From positions 1-11,844 of the forward strand of contig CAIYOB010000888.1 in assembly GCA_903927685.1 (NCBI GenBank): a stretch of DNA of 11,844 nucleotides, in the 5' to 3' direction. This document shows, piece after piece, positions 7,161-11,844 of the stretch. The notes beneath the pieces are model-generated. The model had not been told where the DNA came from. It was given only the letters and a program-made list of their open reading frames with translations, and searched no databases. The number at the start of each line of letters is the position of its first letter. Position 1 is the stretch's first letter. The DNA is from an uncultured Planctomycetaceae bacterium. GTDB lineage: Bacteria; Planctomycetota; Planctomycetia; Pirellulales; Pirellulaceae. The translations under genes were made by a program, and so were the position numbers.

Positions 7161-10100
7161 CTATCGTCCCGTTGGCGGTCCGTGGGGCGGCTGGTCACTT
7201 GTCATCGCCGCCGCCAGGCACTCGAATTGGCTCTTGAAATCGGACAGCAGGCCGCGGGCCACCTCCAACTGTCCGCCCCGGGCAGCAGACTCCATCTGGC
7301 GGGCCAGGTGTTCGAGGGTTTCGCCGCCGATGTTTGCGGCGGCGCCCTTGATCTGATGGGCCTGCCGCTCGACAGCCGTCACGTCACCTTCGGCAAGCCG
7401 AGCCTCGAGCGTCTCGATCAGGCTCGGGGTATCCCGCAAGAAAGCCGCCACCACCCGGGCCGCCAGCTGTTGGTCGTCCAGCATTCGCTCCACCAGAGCA
7501 GCGCGATTCCACAGCAGCAGGGAACGCACTTCCGTGTCTGGCGCCGCCGAGACGGAACGGTTGTCCTCCGCTTGCGTCGTGCCCCGCGGTCCGACCTCCG
7601 GCCCTGGCGGCAGCCACTTGCGCAGGGTGGCGGCCAGCGACTCGGCCGAGACCGGTTTGGAAAGATGGTCGTTCATGCCCGCCTCCAGGCAGCGCTCCCG
7701 ATCACCGGTCATGGCACACGCGGTCATGGCGATAATGGGAAGGGGAGCGGGGCGACGGGCGAGCGGCGAGTCTCCGCCGAGGGACTCGGCAGCCCGGATC
7801 CGCCGCGTGGCCTCGTGGCCGTCCATGACCGGCATCTGGATATCCATCAGGACCACGTCATAAGGCGTACGCGAGACGGCGTCGCACGCTTCGGCTCCGT
7901 TCTCCACGCTGTCGACGCACAGTCCCATCCGGGCCATTATGCCGGTTGCCACCATCCGGTTTACCGCGTTGTCCTCGACCAACAGGATCCGGTGCGGGGT
8001 CGCGAAGGTCGGGATCGCAACGGACCGCCTGGCCGGTGGCTCGGTCCGCCTGCGCCCGGTGAAGGCCTCCAACAGCCGTTCCAACAGAACCGATTGCCGA
8101 ACCGGCTTGGTCAGCCAGGAGGAAAAGCCCACGGCGCGGACCTCGTCTTCCAGGTTCTGGTGTGTCATCGAGGTGACCAGGATGAGACTTGTCTTGGCCA
8201 ATCCGGGATCGTCCTTGATGGCCCGTCCCAGGGTCATGCCGTCCATGCCGGGCATCTGCATATCGAGTACGGCCAGCCGATAGGCGTCGCCGGCGACTCG
8301 CGCCCGGCGCAAGGCGTGCATCGCGGCGTACCCATCCTCGGCCGCTTCGGCGCGGAGCCCCCAGGCGCCCATTTGAGCCAGCAGCACCTGCCGGTTCGTC
8401 TCGTTGTCGTCCACGATCAACACGCGTGCGCCGGCAAAGTCCGACGTCTCGGATGACGCCGGTTTGCCCGCCCGGCCGGTCGTTGCCGCGGCGGCCCCAC
8501 GCTCGAACCGGGCGGTGAACCAGAACGTGGCCCCCTGGCCTTCCTCCGATTCGAAGCCGATGGCGCCGCCCATCAGTTCCGCTAACTGCTGGGCGATGGC
8601 CAGTCCCAGTCCGGTACCGCCGAACCGCCGCGTCGTGGATACGTCCACCTGGCTGAATTTTCCAAACAGCTGGGCCCTCTTGCCGCCGGGAATGCCAATC
8701 CCCGTATCACGTACGGTGAACCGCAGGACCAGCCCCGCCCCCGGCTCCTCGGCCGCCACCTCGACCCGCAACGAGATCTCGCCTCGCGTCGTGAACTTCA
8801 CTGCGTTCCCCGCGAGGTTGATCAGGACTTGCCGCAGCCGGGTGGGATCGCCGCGCAAGCGATCCGGCACGTTTGGCTCGGCGGCGCAGATGAACTCCAC
8901 GCCCTTCTCCTGGGCGCGCAGCGCCAAGGGCGCGACCGCGTCGTCCAGCAGTTGGCGCAAATCGAAATCAAGGGTCTCCAGTTCCAGCTTGCCCGCCTCC
9001 ATCTTCGAGAAATCGAGGATGTCGTTCAACAGCGACAGCAGCGCGTCGGCGCTGGACATCGCGGTTTGCGCAAAGCGGCGTTGATCGTCGCCCAGGGCGG
9101 TGTCGAGCAGCAGCCCGAGCATCCCGATCACCCCGTTCATCGGCGTGCGAATCTCGTGGCTCATATTGGCCAGGAACTCGCTCTTGGCGCGGTTGGCCGC
9201 CTCCGCCTCCTCGCGGCTGCGGCTCAGCGCCAAGCTCATCGCGCGGCGGCGGCGGATATTGACCAGCATCTGGGTGAACACCGTCAGCAGCCGTTGTTCG
9301 GCAGGGGAATAGACGTGCCGGCGACGAACAGCTTCGAAACCCGCAAACCCCAGGCACTCGTCCCCGTCCATCATCGGCACGGCCACCAGGCTCTGGATGC
9401 CCTGCGGTTCCAGCAGTCGGCGGACGGCGTTTTCGGCAGGCAGGGTGGCCACCTCCGGTATCTGCAGGACTTCGCCGCGTCGATGGGCGGCCTCCCAATC
9501 GGGCGCCAGTTCCAGCGGCACCGCCTGGAGATCCTCAATGTGCGAGACGATTCCGGCCGCGCACCATTCGTGGGTGTTCCGGCAGATCCGCCGCTCGAAA
9601 TCGTAATCGCACAGGCACACCCGATCCGCGCCGACCGACTCGCCCAGTTCGCCCAGCGATTTCCTGATGGCCGCATCCGCCTGGTCCAGCGGCAGGCTGA
9701 TGTAGGTCGTGGCCATGCCGGTCAACAGTTCGTGCATCCGGGTCAGCTGCAACAGTTCGGCCTCGGCTCGCTTGCGGACGCTGATGTCCGTGCAGAACGC
9801 GACCAGCCGTTCGTCGTCGAGCGCCGCGGCACTCAGCGCGACGGCCACCTGCTCGCCGTCCCGGCGGCGCAGGCACAGTTCGGTCCGCAGGTGGCTCGTC
9901 GAGCTGGACGCCGCCAAGCCCTGCAGCAGTTCCTGGCCGGCGTCCGCCGCGAGCACATTCAGGACGCCCATTCGCAACAGCTCGTCGCGGGAATAGCCGA
10001 GCAGGCGGCACGCCGCCTCGTTCACGTCGACGTACCGCCCCTGCCGATCCAGCACCCAAATCCCCTCGGGAGCGAAATCCACGTACGTCCTGAACTTCTG

Positions 10101-11844
10101 TTCGCTGGCACGCAAGGCGGCCCGCCGCTGGTACTCGTCGGTGACGTCGCGAAACACGAGCACGGCTCCGACGATCGCGCCCTGGGCATCTCGGATCGGT
10201 GCACAGCTGTCGGCGATCTGATGCTCGGTTCCGTCGCGCGCGACCAGCAGGGTGTCATTGGCCAGGCCGACGAGCACGCCCTCGGCGAGCGCCCGCCGGG
10301 CCGGGTTCTCGACCGCAGCTCCCGTCCGGGCGTTCACGATGCGGAACACTTCTTCGAGCGGCCGGCCCGCCGCCGCCGCGGTCAGCCAGCCGGTCAGACG
10401 CTCGGCGACGGAGTTCATGTCCAACACCCGCCCTTCGACATCCGTGCTGATGACCCCGTCCCCGATGGAGCGGAGCGTGGCGGCCAGGTGCTCCCGGCTG
10501 GCTTGGATCTGGGCCTGCTGGGCGCGGATCCCGGCGTCGGTGCGGAGCAGCAGAACCCAGACCAAGACCAGACTGGCCGCCAGCAGAACTCCGCTGGCCG
10601 TGCCGCCGAGGGCCATCATTCGCAGGAAGTCGGCTCGCGTCGCCGTGACGTCCGCCAGAATCAGCAGGACGCCGACTTCGGTTTCCGAGACATCCGCCAG
10701 CGGAGCTGCCACGCCACGCCACGTGTTGGCCCCGATCGCAACCTCGATGTCCAGGGCCAGGAGGTCGGCGGCGGTCTGCGGATCCCGTGGCAGCAGACTC
10801 GCCAGCTCGCGGTCCAACCGCTCCGGGCTGGCATAGACCAGCACGTGGTCCGGGAGACGATCCCAGTCGGCAACCCGCCCCAGCCGTCGCCGGACCTCCT
10901 CCCAACGCGCCCGCTGCAGGTGCTCCTTGTCCGCGAACAAAGCCAGTTGGCAGCCGAATCGGCTCTTCAATTCCTGCAACAGGTCGTCGCAGCCCTTGCC
11001 CAGCTCCACGTATCCCAGGCATTCATCATCCTGCACGATCGGCCGCACCGCCCGCAGCGTGAGTTCACCCCAAGGACTGAGTTCGATGCCGGCGGCCGGC
11101 CCGCCGCTGAGCGCGGACGACAGGCCCAGGGAACGGTCCGCTGCGGCGCCCGGTTCCTCCGCTCGCTGCAGACTCAGGAAGCAGACCCGGTCGCGGTCGT
11201 AGAAGCGAAACTCCGTGACGGCATGATCCGCCTGCAGCGAGTCGAACAGAGGTTTCCAGTCCTCCCGCAAGCGCCCCCCGTCGCCGGCGCGGAGCGCCTG
11301 GCGAAGGCCCGGGTTTTCCGCCAGCGTCAACAGCACGGCCCGCAGTTCCGCCGCCTGCGCGCGGACGTTGCCATGGAAATCGCGGGAGACGGTTTCCTTC
11401 AAGTGCACGAGACGCTCGTCGAGCAAGACCCGGTGCTGCCGCCACAGCAGCGTCATCCCGCCCGTAATCAGAACCACCATCAAGACCGTGAGCCCAGGCA
11501 GCAAGCGGCGCAGCACGGGACGCGGCGATGGTTCGACGCGGCGCGACGCGGCCAACGCTGCCGCCAGGCCGATCAGCAACACCGCCAGCGTCCCGACCGG
11601 GCCAGCCACGCGAGCGGCAACGGTCCACCACCAGTCGCTGGCGTCCCGATCCACGCCCAGCACGGCCAGCACCCGGCCGGACGACCGGTCGGTCAATGGA
11701 ACCAGCGCCGAGACCCAGATCCCCCAGTCATCGGCGAGCGGCCCCGCGACCAAAGGCGGGCCGCCGCGGAAGAGGGCGATCAACACGTCCGACGCGTCGG
11801 CACAGGGCTCGCCTGGAGGTGACGGAGGCGTGAGCTCCTGCACC
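7161..11844 (-). CDS. Large membrane hybrid histidine kinase (sensor, dCache, PAS-PAS-GAF, HisKA-HATPase, REC-REC, HPt), N-terminus cut by window edge
   Basis: Seen: the frame is open from the right window edge to TAG 7163-7161; residues are counted from a GTG at 11843, which is only the first available codon. At 1-78 is the end of a periplasmic sensor part ([22 protein letters not shown]). Membrane spans are at about 79-99, 113-134 and 409-433. Between the last two is a dCache_3-like domain ([15 protein letters not shown] 211-225; [20 protein letters not shown] 250-269). Then come PAS1 (449-570), PAS2 (577-690), GAF (about 695-865, with NTHEWC), HisKA with His896 in SHEIRTPMN, and HATPase with Asn1013, DTGIGI (1046-1051) and [12 protein letters not shown]1 has Asp1145/1146, Asp1194, Thr1224 and Lys1246. 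REC2 has Glu1290/Asp1291, Asp1334, Thr1374 and Lys1396. HPt has His1496 in [12 protein letters not shown]. All key residues are present. Inferred: a phosphorelay His896 to receiver Asp to His1496, then to a separate response regulator, because no DNA-binding domain exists. It is first in this run of genes and probably controls them. Confidence -1.
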   Translation of the reverse strand, partial: VQELTPPSPPGEPCADASDVLIALFRGGPPLVAGPLADDWGIWVSALVPLTDRSSGRVLAVLGVDRDASDWWWTVAARVAGPVGTLAVLLIGLAAALAASRRVEPSPRPVLRRLLPGLTVLMVVLITGGMTLLWRQHRVLLDERLVHLKETVSRDFHGNVRAQAAELRAVLLTLAENPGLRQALRAGDGGRLREDWKPLFDSLQADHAVTEFRFYDRDRVCFLSLQRAEEPGAAADRSLGLSSALSGGPAAGIELSPWGELTLRAVRPIVQDDECLGYVELGKGCDDLLQELKSRFGCQLALFADKEHLQRARWEEVRRRLGRVADWDRLPDHVLVYASPERLDRELASLLPRDPQTAADLLALDIEVAIGANTWRGVAAPLADVSETEVGVLLILADVTATRADFLRMMALGGTASGVLLAASLVLVWVLLLRTDAGIRAQQAQIQASREHLAATLRSIGDGVISTDVEGRVLDMNSVAERLTGWLTAAAAGRPLEEVFRIVNARTGAAVENPARRALAEGVLVGLANDTLLVARDGTEHQIADSCAPIRDAQGAIVGAVLVFRDVTDEYQRRAALRASEQKFRTYVDFAPEGIWVLDRQGRYVDVNEAACRLLGYSRDELLRMGVLNVLAADAGQELLQGLAASSSTSHLRTELCLRRRDGEQVAVALSAAALDDERLVAFCTDISVRKRAEAELLQLTRMHELLTGMATTYISLPLDQADAAIRKSLGELGESVGADRVCLCDYDFERRICRNTHEWCAAGIVSHIEDLQAVPLELAPDWEAAHRRGEVLQIPEVATLPAENAVRRLLEPQGIQSLVAVPMMDGDECLGFAGFEAVRRRHVYSPAEQRLLTVFTQMLVNIRRRRAMSLALSRSREEAEAANRAKSEFLANMSHEIRTPMNGVIGMLGLLLDTALGDDQRRFAQTAMSSADALLSLLNDILDFSKMEAGKLELETLDFDLRQLLDDAVAPLALRAQEKGVEFICAAEPNVPDRLRGDPTRLRQVLINLAGNAVKFTTRGEISLRVEVAAEEPGAGLVLRFTVRDTGIGIPGGKRAQLFGKFSQVDVSTTRRFGGTGLGLAIAQQLAELMGGAIGFESEEGQGATFWFTARFERGAAAATTGRAGKPASSETSDFAGARVLIVDDNETNRQVLLAQMGAWGLRAEAAEDGYAAMHALRRARVAGDAYRLAVLDMQMPGMDGMTLGRAIKDDPGLAKTSLILVTSMTHQNLEDEVRAVGFSSWLTKPVRQSVLLERLLEAFTGRRRTEPPARRSVAIPTFATPHRILLVEDNAVNRMVATGIMARMGLCVDSVENGAEACDAVSRTPYDVVLMDIQMPVMDGHEATRRIRAAESLGGDSPLARRPAPLPIIAMTACAMTGDRERCLEAGMNDHLSKPVSAESLAATLRKWLPPGPEVGPRGTTQAEDNRSVSAAPDTEVRSLLLWNRAALVERMLDDQQLAARVVAAFLRDTPSLIETLEARLAEGDVTAVERQAHQIKGAAANIGGETLEHLARQMESAARGGQLEVARGLLSDFKSQFECLAAAMTSDQPPHGPPTGR

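Larger units (their letters stand above)
1..11844 (-). other. Predicted single transcription unit: kinase, beta-helix, GH106-like, GH123-like
   Basis: The four genes share one strand with gaps of 34, 19 and 11 bases, and each internal start has its own ribosome site. No gap is long enough to hold an obvious promoter plus terminator, and I see no stem-loop followed by a T-run in them. A promoter for the unit should lie to the right of 11844, and the unit continues left of position 1. Co-transcription is inferred from spacing only; internal promoters inside the kinase gene cannot be excluded. Confidence -1.

Noticed and set aside
7127..7198. Possible 24-residue upstream extension of the beta-helix protein.
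   Set aside because: It would overlap the end of the kinase gene, lacks a ribosome site and would bury the twin-arginine leader.
5408..7237. Long plus-strand open frame of 609 codons.
   Set aside because: Mirror of the beta-helix gene in the aligned antisense frame, spilling into both neighbours at its ends. It has no domain or convincing start.
8829..11822. Plus-strand open frame of 997 codons, the longest on that strand, with a companion at 7182-8456.
   Set aside because: Both are aligned antisense frames of the kinase gene, which has intact kinase, receiver and HPt motifs throughout. Low-complexity Gln/Arg/His-rich translations are typical of such mirrors.
1..11844. RNA genes, CRISPR arrays, insertion sequences, attachment sites and terminators.
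   Set aside because: Coding sequence fills the window except for gaps of 34, 19 and 11 bases. I saw no direct-repeat array, inverted-repeat ends, tRNA-like segment or stem-loop with T-run. Weak or unusual elements inside genes could be missed by eye.

Overview
The window looks like a piece of a GC-rich bacterial chromosome, most likely from a planctomycete (Planctomycetota) or a relative in the PVC group. The assignment rests on the overall gene style: large secreted glycoside hydrolases, a right-handed beta-helix protein behind a twin-arginine-like leader, and a very large membrane hybrid histidine kinase with a GAF domain of a kind I associate with planctomycetes. There is no 16S rRNA or other marker gene here, so the taxonomic call is an inference.

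All four real genes lie on the minus strand and read from right to left with very short gaps (34, 19 and 11 bases). No stretch of more than 40 bases is left without a gene. In order of transcription they are: (1) 11844-7161, a hybrid sensor kinase whose N-terminus is cut by the window edge. It carries at least one and probably two periplasmic sensor parts, then PAS, PAS, GAF, HisKA, HATPase, two receiver domains and a C-terminal HPt domain. (2) 7126-5780, a secreted parallel beta-helix protein of 448 aa. (3) 5760-2809, a secreted GH106-like protein (alpha-L-rhamnosidase family) of 983 aa. (4) 2797-1, a secreted GH123-like / DUF6067-type glycoside hydrolase, 932 residues of which are visible before the window ends inside the gene. 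Each of the three complete junctions has a purine-rich ribosome binding site placed at the end of the preceding gene or in the short gap.

Read together, this is a small catabolic locus for a complex glycan, probably one containing rhamnose. The membrane kinase would sense a glycan-derived or extracellular signal, and the three exported proteins would bind or degrade the polysaccharide outside the cytoplasm. The kinase has no DNA-binding domain, so a separate response regulator must exist elsewhere. No transporter, SusC/SusD pair, sulfatase or transcription factor is visible, but both ends of the window are cut inside genes and the locus clearly continues.

The plus strand has several very long open frames (up to 997 codons). 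All are codon-aligned mirror images of the minus-strand genes and none resembles a protein. I found no RNA genes, mobile elements, CRISPR arrays, attachment sites or terminators. I see no strong case for a wholly new type of system. The most interesting points are the physical coupling of a kinase to three CAZyme-like genes, the tandem-sensor architecture of the kinase, and the unknown specificities of the beta-helix and GH123-like proteins.
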